DNA from: Dactylonectria macrodidyma
Lineage: Eukaryota > Ascomycota > Sordariomycetes > Hypocreales > Nectriaceae
Length of the DNA: 64,000 nucleotides
Assembly (NCBI GenBank): GCA_020744425.1
Contig: JAGMUV010000004.1
Span: 3,224,001 to 3,288,000 of the forward strand
Direction: 5' to 3'
Below are positions 1 through 12,174 of the stretch, piece after piece. The notes under the pieces are model-generated. The model was not told where the DNA came from. It was given only the letters and a program-made list of their open reading frames with translations, and searched no databases. The position numbers and the translations under genes were made by a program. How positions within the stretch are numbered: position 1 is the stretch's first letter; each line of letters opens with the position of its first letter.

Positions 1-1
1 G

Positions 2-2491
2 ACGCTGGGCGAGGAATCCGACACGGAACCAGTCACCAAGAAAGAAGCAACAAACCGACGTAGGACGCTCGGCGACCTTCCAACATCCAGCTATCACACC
101 CAGACACTGACGCAGCTCCTCGGCCGAGATCCCGCGCACGCTCTATGCATCAAGGATTCCGAGGACGAGAACGAGGACGAGAACGAGGACGATGAGAATG
201 GCGGCAATGAAGGCGGCTTCGAGGACTGGCTCCAGGATCCCACAAGCCCAACCCCGCGGCGTCACCACCAGACATCTATCACCCCGAGGACGCAGCGCCA
301 GATTCGCTTTGCTTCGCCGAAGCCGCCACGGCCCGAAGCGTCGACGTTGAGCCGTGATACCGACCGTCAGGAATCAGTTGTGCCGCAGACGCCGGCCAAG
401 CGTCGCCGTGACGAGATCCCTTCGTCCAGCCAGCTCTCCACTCCCGCTAGCCTCATGATGGCCCGCTACGGCGCACCCGGCGAGACACCATCGCCGCTCA
501 AGAATAAGACCTCGTCCGTTGCGGGGACGACGCCACGGCCTATCCTCGACTCGTTGCCAGGGAAGCTGACGTCGCCTCGACGGAGGGCGCGCGTGATCCA
601 GGACTCGCTCGCCACGGCCAGCTGGGGCTCGGGCGAGGTTATGCCGCTGCAGGAGCGTGCCATTACGTCCCCCATTGCATCCCTAGGCGGCGAAACAGCT
701 GCGTCAGTCGAGTCGTCGTCGCTGCTAGATGAAATGGACACTCCCACAAAGCCCCGGCGCCAGCGCCAGAGCTCCGAGCTAGGTGACGGAAGCAAGATGA
801 AGACAGAGAGCGGTGCAAGTCCCACGCCCAGAAAGCGGGCCTCGCCTCGCAAGGCGGGCAAGAGGGTTTTACTGGAGATACCCGATTCAGATGCCGAGGA
901 TGAGGACTTTGAGGTGTTTGACGACCATGATGAGAATAAAGAAAATGAAGAGAATAATGTGAATGACGAGAATGATGGCGGAGGTTTCGTGGCCGGCCCC
1001 GAGACGCAGCGCGTCATGAACCAGATTGCGTCCGAGGAAGACGAAGACGACGACGAACAAGAAGAAGGGGATGAAAACGCCAGACCAACCACACCAACTC
1101 CTGCTTCTGCTGCCCGTATCAACCAGCAAGACCGAGCTGTAACAGCCTCCTCGACAGCATCATCACGATCACGACGCCGGCCGCTACACTCGTCGCCACA
1201 GTTGCCACCCATTGCCAGCTCCCAACCCACGACGCTGCCGCCTCCCTCATCATCCCCTCCGAAGCCATCACGGCCCCTCTCCAGCCGCCTCCGCAAGCCT
1301 CTCCACCACGCATCGGCCCACGCATCCACGCAGACGCAGCCGCTCGAGTCGCAGCGCGTGCCGGCGACGACGCTCCGGGGCCTCCCGCCGCCGTCGGCCC
1401 GGACTGACATCCTCCTCCCGCTGAGCCCCAGGACGCTGGCCGACGTGCTCGACGGCTTCAGCGTCTGCCTCGTCCTGCCCTTCCGCGTCCCTGCCCAGGT
1501 CGTCCGCTTCTGGCTCTTCGACGGCGAGCTGCTTCGGTTCATGGCCTGCGCCGACGCTGGCCGCCTGGTCAGGGACGGTGCCTCATCATCGTCATGGCGC
1601 TACACCCTGCCCCAGGTTTACGAGCTCAACAACCCTGTCGAGCACGATGATATGCGCGAGGAGGGCTGGGTCGACGGCCCCATCGACCGCTACGCCTACT
1701 TGCCGCCCGCCATCATCGGCCAGCTGCTGTGGAACCTGCGCCACGCCATCTTCAGCGACGAAGACGAGGACGTCGCTGCCATGGCTGATGTGCAGTCTCA
1801 CAATCCATCCCAGCACGAGGAGGAACAAGAAGAAGAAGAAGAAGAAGAAGAGCAAGTCCAGCTCCTTCCCAGCTCCTCCGCGCCGCCGCCGCCATCGAGG
1901 GGCAAGATACCTGCGCCAACACCGACGCCCAGCATCAGCGTCTCGCAGCAGGTGGAGGCCCAGATCCAGAGCGACATGGCCCAATCGACCCAGGCGCCCA
2001 CGTCTGACGACATTCTCGTGCCGTCAACCCCTGAATCTGAACATCTACGCCAGTTCCACCTCGTGCCCTCATCGCCAACGCCCACAAAAGCCTCGCCTCG
2101 GACCGCCATCAAGCCTCCTCCGTCTCGCCTGCCGCCCTTGAACTCGCACGGCGCATCCTCCTACCGCGCCTCCCGCCCTGCCATCAACTCTCGCTCCACC
2201 ACCGGCGTCCGGCCCTCGCAGGCCACGACCGCCTCACAATCCTCGACGCCCGAGAAGCCGTCCTCGGCTGCCGCCGCCAACGCCTCGCGCCCGCTCTCGT
2301 TCCCGCAGCTGCAGTCGTCCAGCAGCCTCGTCTTCCACGACGACTCGCCGCTGCATATCCCCCCGGGCTTCCCGCTCGCCGCCGACGACTCGCAGCTGCT
2401 GACCAAGAGCCAGATGCTCCCCGACAGCCTGCTGCGCGACGACACCATGGTTCCGCCCGAGATTTGGGATTCGGACGATGATGGGCTATGA
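2..2491 (+). CDS. Acidic, disordered nuclear-type hypothetical protein (5' partial)
   Basis: The frame is open from the first bases of the window to the TGA at 2489-2491, so the start lies upstream; about 829 codons are visible. The sequence is dominated by Ser/Pro/Thr-rich low complexity. It carries basic clusters (AKRRRDEIP, SPRKAGKR), acidic runs (EVFDDHDENKENEEN, a GAA-repeat poly-Glu near 1825-1850) and a PDSDAEDEDF motif. One ordered-looking block, roughly 1430-1780, has hydrophobic spacing (FSVCLVLPFRVPAQVVRFWLF, then a YLPPAIIGQLLWNLRHAIF helix). I do not recognise a named domain. Composition suggests a nuclear, possibly chromatin- or replication-linked protein, which is inference. 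The long antisense frame over the same bases is a codon-bias shadow. Confidence 0.75.
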   Translation, partial: TLGEESDTEPVTKKEATNRRRTLGDLPTSSYHTQTLTQLLGRDPAHALCIKDSEDENEDENEDDENGGNEGGFEDWLQDPTSPTPRRHHQTSITPRTQRQIRFASPKPPRPEASTLSRDTDRQESVVPQTPAKRRRDEIPSSSQLSTPASLMMARYGAPGETPSPLKNKTSSVAGTTPRPILDSLPGKLTSPRRRARVIQDSLATASWGSGEVMPLQERAITSPIASLGGETAASVESSSLLDEMDTPTKPRRQRQSSELGDGSKMKTESGASPTPRKRASPRKAGKRVLLEIPDSDAEDEDFEVFDDHDENKENEENNVNDENDGGGFVAGPETQRVMNQIASEEDEDDDEQEEGDENARPTTPTPASAARINQQDRAVTASSTASSRSRRRPLHSSPQLPPIASSQPTTLPPPSSSPPKPSRPLSSRLRKPLHHASAHASTQTQPLESQRVPATTLRGLPPPSARTDILLPLSPRTLADVLDGFSVCLVLPFRVPAQVVRFWLFDGELLRFMACADAGRLVRDGASSSSWRYTLPQVYELNNPVEHDDMREEGWVDGPIDRYAYLPPAIIGQLLWNLRHAIFSDEDEDVAAMADVQSHNPSQHEEEQEEEEEEEEQVQLLPSSSAPPPPSRGKIPAPTPTPSISVSQQVEAQIQSDMAQSTQAPTSDDILVPSTPESEHLRQFHLVPSSPTPTKASPRTAIKPPPSRLPPLNSHGASSYRASRPAINSRSTTGVRPSQATTASQSSTPEKPSSAAAANASRPLSFPQLQSSSSLVFHDDSPLHIPPGFPLAADDSQLLTKSQMLPDSLLRDDTMVPPEIWDSDDDGL

Positions 2492-3454
2492 CTTGGGAAC
2501 TGACTGCTGTTACCGGCAACGAGAAAGAAGTTGTTACGAGGACCAACATTTGTGTGATATGCAGCCTACGGTTGGTCAAGTTGGCATGTTTTGCGGAATA
2601 TATAGATCCGTTTCCCGTGTTACGTCACCTAAATCCAATGCAATGCAGCTTGTTGTTCCTCTCTTTGAGGCACCAAGACACAACCTGTATTCTGTTGGTT
2701 TCAGATGCAGTCTCATGCTGTCGACCCAAGAGGTGCATGCACGGTTCGTATATCTTTGCCCTGCTGTCGCGACAGCAACGATGCGATAGCGAGTATACGG
2801 GCTCGCGACGGGAGGGCATCGACGCTAGATACCTAATGATGAGAGACGAAAATTGCGAGAATGTCAGGCCCCTGTATAGATCTAGATGAGCGACGAGGAG
2901 TTGAGCGCGACGGATATTGTTGCATAGCGCACTGCCTCCTTAGATAGGGCGTGTGTCTTGCAAACTTATGTACCATCACAACACTATAAAAAGAAAGACT
3001 AGGCAGGGAAGAATACCGTCAATCATGTTCAAAACAGACTCAATTTGGTCTCTATAACTACTGCACTTTGCAATACCTTCACAGGATTTGCCCTGTGACC
3101 CTCCCAATAACGAAAACTTGAAATTCCGTCCGCCATGCATTCCTGCAATTCTGTTAGAAATCCCTGCGCCTAATTGCCCCTGCCATGCATTTGTGTGTAA
3201 GCGCGTAGGGACCACCCCTAGTCTATCCCGTCTTCCAGGTCCATCAACATATTTCTGTCATGTCGTATAAGAAATCAATCGCGTGTGGGGATGGTTGTCA
3301 TGTGTTCAAGGGACCATGGATATGGTGGGCTATGTGTATCATTATAGGTCGGAGGTTGCATGCACGCCGCCGTGGGATCGTCACAGAACACGCCAATCTC
3401 GTCATGTTCCTAGCATACTCCAGACGCCGTTTTGATAAGAGAAAGTCGTTTGGT
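2492..3454. other. Intergenic, tail-to-tail with the HECT ligase gene
   Basis: This holds the 3' flanks of two convergent genes. It contains an A-rich stretch (CTATAAAAAGAAAG near 2985) and no open frame with coding character. I see no RNA gene or repeat here. Confidence 0.5.
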
Positions 3455-6400
3455 TTACGACAAATGGAACGCTCCTTGGCCTTCCTTGACTGCCGTAGAC
3501 AGCTGCTTCTTCATCGTCTCCATGTCTGTATAGTCAGGGAGCTTCAAGTAGTTCACACAGGTCATGACACTTGGGAGGTAGTCGTCAGACACGTACGGAT
3601 GCTCGCTAGGCTTGCAAACCACGGTGAACATGGGTGTCAAACTCTTGAAACCTAGAGCCAGTTAGAGATAGTTTACCTTGGAATGCAGTATTCTACCACT
3701 TACCTCCAATAGGGAGTTTGGGGCTTCCAGTCGTGAACTGTAAAAAGTCTCGACGTTGCGATGGAGTAAATTGGCTCATGATTTGCAACAAGTTCTTGAC
3801 GCTCTTGCTGTCCATATTGTAACCATGGTCGGCCTTCAGCGAGTCAAGAAGAGCTGACGTAACGGTCAGTATAATTTCAAAACTTGTGACATGATGGGAT
3901 ACTTACTTTCCAGGGACCAGTCTTCCTCAACTCGGCCGAAAAGCGTCACCAATTCATCGGGCGTGAAAGCGCTGAGCGCAGAATATGGAAACACCTGGGA
4001 AAATCCAGTTTGGAAAGCATCGACCTGAAGGCGAACACCAGACCCAAGTGTCATGTCTATGACCTTCTCCAAGTACGACTCAACGTTGTCGATGCTCACG
4101 CGCTTCTGTGAACCGTTGTCTTCAAGCTCGATGTTTGGATATCCAGGGAGAGTAAAGTCCAGGCAGAGGTCGTCAAGCTTGACGCCGTCAATAGTAATGT
4201 CCTCGGTGTCGGTAACCTTTTGTGCCGGGGTCCGCTCGGGGTCCTCATCGATCTCTTTCTTGGCCAATGCGAACTTCTTAATGGCCTTCAGTGAACGTGC
4301 TAGGCCTGGGTCAACAATCTTGACAGCGCCCAAGGACGGCTTAACTCCAGTGGAAGCCGCGTCTCCAATTCGGAAGAAGATCGGGTTAAAATGAATGTCG
4401 ATTATGCGCGAGTCAATCATGGATCGAGCAACAAACTTCCCTAGCATCTTGAAGAGATGGAGAATGCGCTCTCCGTTGGGTGTGCCAGCCTCTTCCTCAC
4501 CCAAAGGCCTTGGGAATAGGCCGGTTCCGCCAGAAACGAACTCATCAGGTCCATTGGAATCCATTTCTCGCCAAAGCTTCAGTTTCTTTTTGAAGAACTC
4601 CTTGGAGACAGTGGAGTAAAACTCGAGGGTTGGGCCCAAGCCAGTGCCAACCTCCTCGAAATACTCCACCTCTAGGATACTCTGCGATGCGCCGTACAGC
4701 TCCATAACCTTCAAGGCAGATTCGAGAATCTTTTGACGAGATATCCGAACCTTCTGCCTCTGAAGTCGGCCGAGGAATGGGCGCTCGTTATTCCGGTCTC
4801 GTCGGTTCTCCTCCGCAGACTGCGTATTCTGCCACCTGGCCATCGATCGAGCGTATCCGAAGGATGTAGACTGGAGGAAGAGATGCCGAGTCTCGAATGG
4901 AAAGAGGAATGGGTAGAGTCGTGCCAAGTCTTCGGACCAGCTAGGGAGGCAGTTACTAGCTACGATCAAAGGCTCCTCCAGCTGGCGGTTGAGTTTGGCC
5001 GTGAGCTTCGTGTTGACAAACTGAGATAGTGGCTCAACATTGAGACCGACAATGTTGGTCTTCTGCTCGGCCAATACATCTTCAATGTTGGAGTTGAGAT
5101 CATGAAGAATGTTTAGCAGCCGTAGAATGGACGCTGTCGTTGGATGCTTTGCGAGTGAGGCGGGGATGCCATTTTCATCTTCTCCATCTACGTCAGCATT
5201 AGGTGTAAAGGCCAGTGACTCGGCAGGCGGTGGTCCAGGAACTCTCTTGAACTTGATCGGGTGCACAGCGGACCAGATGCTCCGACTGAGATGTTCATCG
5301 GAACTAGACGCCGAGTTATGCACAGCACGGTAAATTGTAGTTTCGTTGGGAATGAGTTTGCTGTCCAAGTTGAACTCGATATGCCAGTCCTGGGGAACGG
5401 CTTGGAGGGCCGAAGCATATGACATTGGCCGGGATGAAGCTGATGGTGTCGGTGTGCCATGGCCAGGAGGCGGCGGGGCGGCACCACGAGTTGGGCCGGC
5501 CGATCCTGTGGGGGTTGCAACTCTCGTTCCATCTTCTTTGCGTGCAGTGATGTTGCCACTAGTAGCGATCTCCATATTGACGGCCGAGGTGTCTTGGGGA
5601 GTCGATTCGTCACCAACGTCTTCATCCAGTTCGCCGACAATAGCATCCAACGCACTACTCTCCCCAATGTCGTCGTCATCAGTTAACTGTTTCTCATCGG
5701 CACACTCGAGTGTGTCTTGCATCTCATCATCCTCTGGCGGAGGGCGCGGAGGTGGAGGAGTATCTGCCGAACTCGCTTGGCGTCTCGAGGACCGTCTCAA
5801 CAGAGCCTTGTCTTTAGAGGGTCCGGCGACTTGGTCTGGGGTGGCGGGTACACCAGGTTGAGGTCTTGACTTCTTCGCGAATCGAGAACTTGACGGAGTC
5901 GGCGCGGAGGGTGGAGGAGGTGGTGGGGGGACCGAGCCAGCGGCGAAGGGTGATCTGTCGACAAGTCGAGCTGCGGCCGCACTACTCAGTGGAAGGCCCC
6001 CAGTCATCGCTGCGAGGGCTCGGGAGAGCCCGTCCCTCCGAGACCCGTGAGGACGCTCCGTCAGGCTGATTCGTGGGCGAAGGTAGTCATCCAGAGACTT
6101 GAAGGTCGCAATGGCGTGGATGGAAACCATGATGTTTCGATAGGATCGGGGGATGTCCGACTCATCATCAGCCACGAGGCGAAGTCGGATTTGTTTCCCG
6201 AGCATTGAGGCAGGGCTGCTGTGGTTGCCGTCGAATGTGTTATGATGCACGGTAATGACCTCGAAGTGCTCTGACCTACTGAGCAGGTCTTGAAGCTTGT
6301 GGATCATGACGCTAAAGGGAGTCGCAGGCGACTCGGCAGTCGCTGTCTTTGGCCTTGACTTGACAGTGTAGCCCATGAAGACTTCGAGGAATGTCGACTG

Positions 6401-9345
6401 AGCGGCGCGAGCCAGCTCCTCATCAGGGTTGCTGAAAACTTCAAGAAGAACACGAACCAGACCAGATGCCAAGAGCTCCGCACTGGTGACACTCTCAAGC
6501 ACGTCTGTGTCGAAATAGGAGGCCAGCTTAGAGAACAGCTCGCTTCCCTTATCTGGCAGCACGTTTCCTGGAGTTCTTTTGAGGTAGAAGGTCTCCAGTT
6601 CCCCAGCGAGGTCCGACAGGGCATCAAGGATCTGTGTTGCCTTTATCTTCATAGTCTGTCCATGTCCCTCGGTCTCGTGAGTCTCCAAGAACTTCTTAGC
6701 AACCTCGCGGATGCGGGATTTCATAGATCGCACATCGGAAACGAAGCGATGAAGGGGGACCTCAAGGGACATAGTCGACCCTCTGGAGCTGACAGGAGAC
6801 ATGTCCTCTCCATGAGCCTCGTTCTCGTTTTCGTTCTCTTGGTCATGATCATTCTCGTCCTCGTCCTCATTTTCAGATGATTCGTGTTCCTCGTCGTCGT
6901 CGTCGTCGTCGTCGTGCTCAGATTCCTGGTCTGATGAGTGATCCTCGTTTCCAGAATCGGCAGCATTCACGCCTTCACCTTCCCCATTCCCATTTTCGGT
7001 TGTTTCAGGCTTGAGTTCGGAAGGCTCCTCCTCGTTGGCGATTTTGGTAATCTCCAAAAAGACACCTTCTCGGTAGAATTGATACCGATAAATCTTGTCC
7101 AATCGACTAAGTAGCAGCTCAGTAGCCTGCAGTCCAAGCATCACAAGGGAGGGATGATCCTGCTGTGACAGGATGGAGGCCAAAAAGGAGGCGTAGGGGA
7201 CAGGAGTCAAGGCCTCAACAAGAATGTCCTCGCCCAGGTTCGACAGCATCTTGAGTTGCGCGGTCAGGACCTTTTGCCGAACGCTAAGATTGACCGTGCT
7301 AGAGAAAGCATCTGTCAAAGTCGGGAAAATAATCAAGGCAAAACGGCGAACTTCGTCCTTGCATTGCTCTAAGAGCTCTATGCGCTTGTCGTTAGTTGTT
7401 CTGCGGTGCCTTCCGCCTCCCGACGTCGGCGTAATGGGCTCTACTGTAGTTTGGAGCTCCACAAAGTCGCCAAATGCTGGGTCTGCGTTTCGAGGCAGGC
7501 TAGGGAGGAGCTCGCAAATAACGTTGAGCGTCTCAATAATCTGCTCTCGCGGCCGGTGAATAAGGGCCTGCATGATGACAACACTGTCAAGCTTAGAAGC
7601 GACGTCCTCGGTGCCGCTGGGCGGGGAAACACCAGTTAATATCTGGTAGAGTGTTTCGACCACGTTAAGCTTGAAGAGCTCTGCAGATAATCGGGGGCTT
7701 GCGCGGGCTGTGAAAGCCAGGACACGTAGAAATTGAGTGTGTATGTTAGAGCTGATCATGTTGGTCGTTCCGGGGACGAGTAGTCGCAAAACGGCGCGCA
7801 GCAGATCAACGCTGGCCAACTCCTCAAGCTTGGAAGGATGGTATTTGAAGCTCTCAACGATTCCGGAGACACAAAGAGAAGCCTGTTCAACCACTCGCTG
7901 ATCGTTGCTGCTCAATACGTTGAGAAGAGTGGGCATGACGTCCCGAACCACTCCAAACGAATCCTCCGGGATGTTGCGACAACAATTTGCTGCCGTGGTC
8001 ACGGCTGTCCTCTGCGTGCCGGTCGCAAAAAAGTCGAGATACGACAAGCAGGCCGTCAAACCGCCCTCGCGGACAATGCTCGTGGGATACTCAACGGAAA
8101 TTTTCTCCAGCGTGCTAAGGGCTTGCTCCGCGAGGTCAATGAAGGAGATCTCGAGGAGCTTCTGACAAAGGACGGGAACGGCGTTTCCATAGACGACGTT
8201 GGCCACGCTTGCGGGAAGGGCCTCCATCAGATTTGCCAGGCAGCGGCAGGCGAGGAGCATGATCTCTGGGCTCTCTTCCTTGTTCATCAAAATGACTAGT
8301 TCTTTTACAAACGAGTCTGGGGCAAAGTGGCCGGAGAGATTGTCCTCGTTCGATACCAGCAGAATCTCAGACAGTTCCTGGAGGGCGATCAACTGAATCG
8401 AGAGATCATCATGGCGTAAGTTATGTAGAAGTTCCCGCAACCTAGAGGTGAGACCCGACATCATCCCCGTCAGCGCTCGCAGAGTGCTGGATAGGCTTCC
8501 TGGGCCACCAGGGCCACCAAATCCGCCGAATGGATCGTTATCGTCGTTGTCATCGTCGTCTTCATCATCTTCGTCTTCGTCGTATCTGTGCGGCCGCTCA
8601 TCCTCGTCATCCTCATCGTTGTTGCCACTATCATCATCGGCGTGGTGATCGACTGGTAAAGGAGGTGGTGGGGGAGGGCCTGGGTCTTTGTTTTCGTCCA
8701 TCCCGGTCATCGGTGTGTCTTGGTCGGTTGCATTATTCAGATTCCTCTTGGATCTACGAGTCGACAGCGGATGGGCTGAGGTTGAATCTGCACTAGTATC
8801 AGTAACCCAAAAAGCTCCAAGCTTGCGTCAGGTCGCACAGGGCAGCACTAACCTTGAGGGATGTTTCCAGGCTTCTTTGACCGACTTGACTTGCGGCTCG
8901 ACGTGGCTGAGGGGGTGGCGGACTGATTGGCGTTTGCAGGCCCAGGAAGTCCACTCCTTGATAAAGCTGTTAGTTTCAATGATCTCGTGCGTAACCGATC
9001 AGCGACGTAAGTGCGTTAGAATCCAACTCACTCAAAGCTATCCATAGCGGCGGGCGTCTTTCCCTTCCTCCGAGGCCTAGGTGGAAGCGGGTTGTTTGTG
9101 GGAATCGAAGAGGCTTCGGGGACTTTTTGTCTCTTGGATCGTCGACCCGAAGAACCGGGTTGTGATGTGGTGGAAGGGCTCGTGTCGGTGGCGGTGCCCT
9201 TTCGCTTTCGGGAAGATGGTGTGGAAGTAGGTGCAGTCGGGACGTCAGCAGCGACAGCTGAGGCAGCGGGGAGAGCAGGTGTGGATGATTGGGCCGCCTG
9301 GCTCGCTGCTTGACGAGCCGAGGATCTGGTGATTCTAGAAGACAT
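3455..9345 (-). CDS. UFD4: HECT-type E3 ubiquitin ligase, Ufd4/TRIP12 family
   Basis: Proposed exons on the minus strand are 9345-9032, 8956-8853, 8787-3907, 3853-3704 and 3651-3455, giving 1881 residues with consistent phase; donors are GTGAGT, GTTAGT, GTAAGT and GTAAGT. The second acceptor could be 3 nt further on. The N-terminus (MSSRITRSSARQ) is basic and Ser-rich. Poly-Asp/Glu and poly-Pro tracts follow, then an armadillo/HEAT-like region (LLHNLRHDDLSIQLIALQEL). A long acidic linker includes (TCG)n-encoded poly-Asp at 6891-6915. The C-terminal third is a HECT domain starting near RQKVRISRQKILESALKVM, with the catalytic cysteine in SVMTCVNYLKLP at about residue 1848. In yeast, Ufd4 acts in the ubiquitin-fusion-degradation and N-degron pathways; that role is inferred by family. 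The last two exons are needed to complete the HECT C-lobe. Confidence 0.95.
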
Positions 9346-12174
9346 GAGAGGCGTGAGCTTGGTTCTGGTGACGCAGATAGAGGACGATGATTGACGAGGA
9401 CGCGGAAAAGAGAAGGCGATGAGGGTTGCACGAGACGAGAAAAGACAGGCACAGAAGCGAGGTGCACGAGGATCTGGCCGCAATTCAATAAATGTGGTGA
9501 TGGCAGTGGACGAGGCTGCAGCCTCCGCCAAGCAAGATGCAGTGGCAAGCCCTGGTCAAAATCGGAGGTGCGCAGGCCGATGGTGGTGCAGGATAGAAGG
9601 TTTGGTCAAAGGGCAAGACGCGGATGAGGCGTCGAACCTCTGTGGGCAGAAAGTCGACAACGGGAGGGGGAGTGAGTGTGGGTGTGGATGTGTGCGGGTG
9701 TGTATGTGTGTGTGAATCAGGAACCGGGCGGCCAGGATCCGACAACGGCATCGCACACGTGTGAGGCCGGCAGGTTGGTGGGCGACGACCAGGACAAGTT
9801 GCGAGGCCAAAATCGAAAATAGGTTAATCAAGGCCTCAGGCAGTGAATGGCGACACAGCTGGAGAAAGAGACAGGTCAAGGCGGCGAGCAGAGTGATGGA
9901 AATGACGAAGGACGCACGATGACTAGCGAACGACAAGAGGGCAAACGGGCCAACGACCAACGATGATGTAGAACAGCGGATGGTGATGAGACAAGCGAAC
10001 GCGAAAGATGCGAGGAGATAAAAAGTGTTTGCCCTACCTCTGGGAGCCCGGAGATACAGCGGCAAAAGATGGGAAAGTGATGGTGGAGGTTGAGGATGAG
10101 GCTATCGAGGTAGAGGGAAGTCGCGCTTCGTTATCACCTGCCGATGTTCGTTCTGCCATGCCCAGACCACCGACTACGCCATCAGGAGGGCAGCGGGCAG
10201 GAGCGGGCAGGCGCGGGCGCAGCTGGAAAGTTGCAGCGGGGTCGGTCGTTGCTTCTCTCGGATGGAGAGAGATGAGATGAGAATAGACGGGATGCGTGGG
10301 TGAGGGCGAAGTGAGGCTGACTGCGAGAGCGAGGCCCCTTTGTCGAGGACGGATGGAAGAATGGGGGAAAGAAGCAGCAGTTGATGTTGAGGTTGAAGGT
10401 GGGAGAGGGAAATGTCGAGGACGGCGGTTGGCGGCTGGCGGTTGATGTGTGTGGTCGGCAGTGGGAGTGGCAGCACGGAGTAGGTCATCAGTGGTGTGCC
10501 GTGCGTGCTTTGGATGTCCGGAACCGCGAGATGACTGACGGATGCTTTGATGGGGTGCTCTGACGGGAGAACGACGCTACTCGATCAGTACCTACTTTAC
10601 ATCAGCGTACTGTGTTGTGTTGGTCAGTAAATTCAAGGTGCGTCTCACCGTGCTTCGAACGTTTCCTCTTACACTGTGTCACATACGGTTTGTGAATGTG
10701 TGAATATGATGCCAGCCAAGTTCACTCATCAAACAGTCGCACAGCTTCAACCATCAACCACAACCGCAACCTAGAGAAGCTTGGAGAAAGAAGGCTCACG
10801 CACCTGGGTTCGCTGTCTCCACCAGCACCCCCCACACTGGCACACTGTGCTGAGCTGTGCCGCTCAGGGTGTGGTGGGCTTGTTGGCGCTGTTGGGCCCA
10901 GTGGAGTGGGCAACCTTTGTGAGGCGTGAAAGGTGTGAGGCAGACAAGGTTATACTGGTGGCGGCTCTCACACTTTACACTTACCCTTCCAGGCCTTACC
11001 CTTCCTCACCGTCTTGTCACAGAACGGAGCTTCGCGAAGCAACCAGCTCATGAACAAAGCTACGGCCGCTTCCGGCGTGGCGCTGGTCTGTCAAGGCTCT
11101 GACCTCCATCATCGACCCCAGCTCGCCCCATCAAGCTCCAGGCGGCGGTCGAGCTCCCGCAAACAGCCCATCAGAGTTCTCGTATGCTCCGCACGGAGGC
11201 AAAACAAATTCATCATTCATCATCGGTCACATTGGGAAGCCACGGCATTTGTTGGCTGCATTTCGAATGCACATTGACTGCGGTGCATTACCGTGCACAG
11301 CAATGGATCGGATCCTGCTAACCTTCGAAGTCTTCCCCATGTGGTGTTAGATTTATCCAACAACTGATCGTCCTGATAAATGTGTTATTACCTAGATGCC
11401 ATGTACGTATCTTATCATTCAATCCAAGACCTGGCGCTTCCTCGATCTTCCATGCAAGAAGAGGTCCCCTGATGAACATGGTCCGCTCCGCTCAAGGGCA
11501 CCCCCTCCCCCCGTTCCATGGTTTTGTGGGGAGGCCCGTCTAGTGCTAGTCATAGCGCATCGTGGCGCCGCTTCACCCACTGAAGGGTCCCGTCGCAACC
11601 CCCAGCAGCCACTGGGGGTCACTAATGGCAGCAAACCACTACCACAAATTCATTCATCGCAGCCAGTGGCCTGCTGGCACTCTCACCGTTCAACCCGTTT
11701 GGAATGGCCGCATGTGCGGCATGGCAGCAAGGAACACCACTTCATTCAATATGCAATGCCAACTGGCCCTTCTGTCCCTTCGTTACTCCTGCTTTTGGAA
11801 AAACAACAACAAACAATAGCGCTGTCTAGACGCTTGATGCCCGATCAGGCTCTCGATTCGTCCCTTCAAACTCGTCGTGCCGCAAGTCACGAGCATCACA
11901 AACCCCAACGGCTTGAATTTCACAAGTTTCGCAGCCTGTGTTGATGAAGCGGGCCTTAAGCCCATGCTCATGCAAGTAGATAAATGGAGACATAGCATTA
12001 CTTTAGCCTCGGAGACGGGATGCGTTAGCTTCCCTTTTCAGTGAATACCACTGCTGGTATTCCATCCGAACATAGGATCCATCGAAAAACACCCTCTCAA
12101 CAAGGAGTTCTATCTCTTTATTTTTTTCAAGCGCTCATTTTGTAATTGAGTCTAGATATCTAGGTCTTTTGGCA
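9346..12174. other. Long non-coding stretch upstream of UFD4 and downstream of BCKDHA
   Basis: No convincing gene is present in 2.8 kb. The part next to UFD4 is purine-rich on the plus strand and holds a GT-rich microsatellite (9671-9714), so it is probably promoter and long leader. Short open frames here (for example 11396-11944) lack domain, composition or splice support. Confidence 0.5.
9671..9714. repeat. GT-rich microsatellite
   Basis: An imperfect (GT)n / GTGTGG-type tract of about 44 nt lies in the upstream region of the HECT ligase gene. It is simple sequence with no other feature. Confidence 0.7.

Noticed and set aside
466..1542. Long antisense open frame (358 codons) opposite the acidic protein
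   Set aside because: It mirrors the GC-biased, low-complexity codons of the plus-strand gene and consists mostly of poly-Ser runs; no domain or start context.
11396..11944. 182-codon plus-strand open frame
   Set aside because: Composition looks random, with no domain, splice signals or neighbouring exons.
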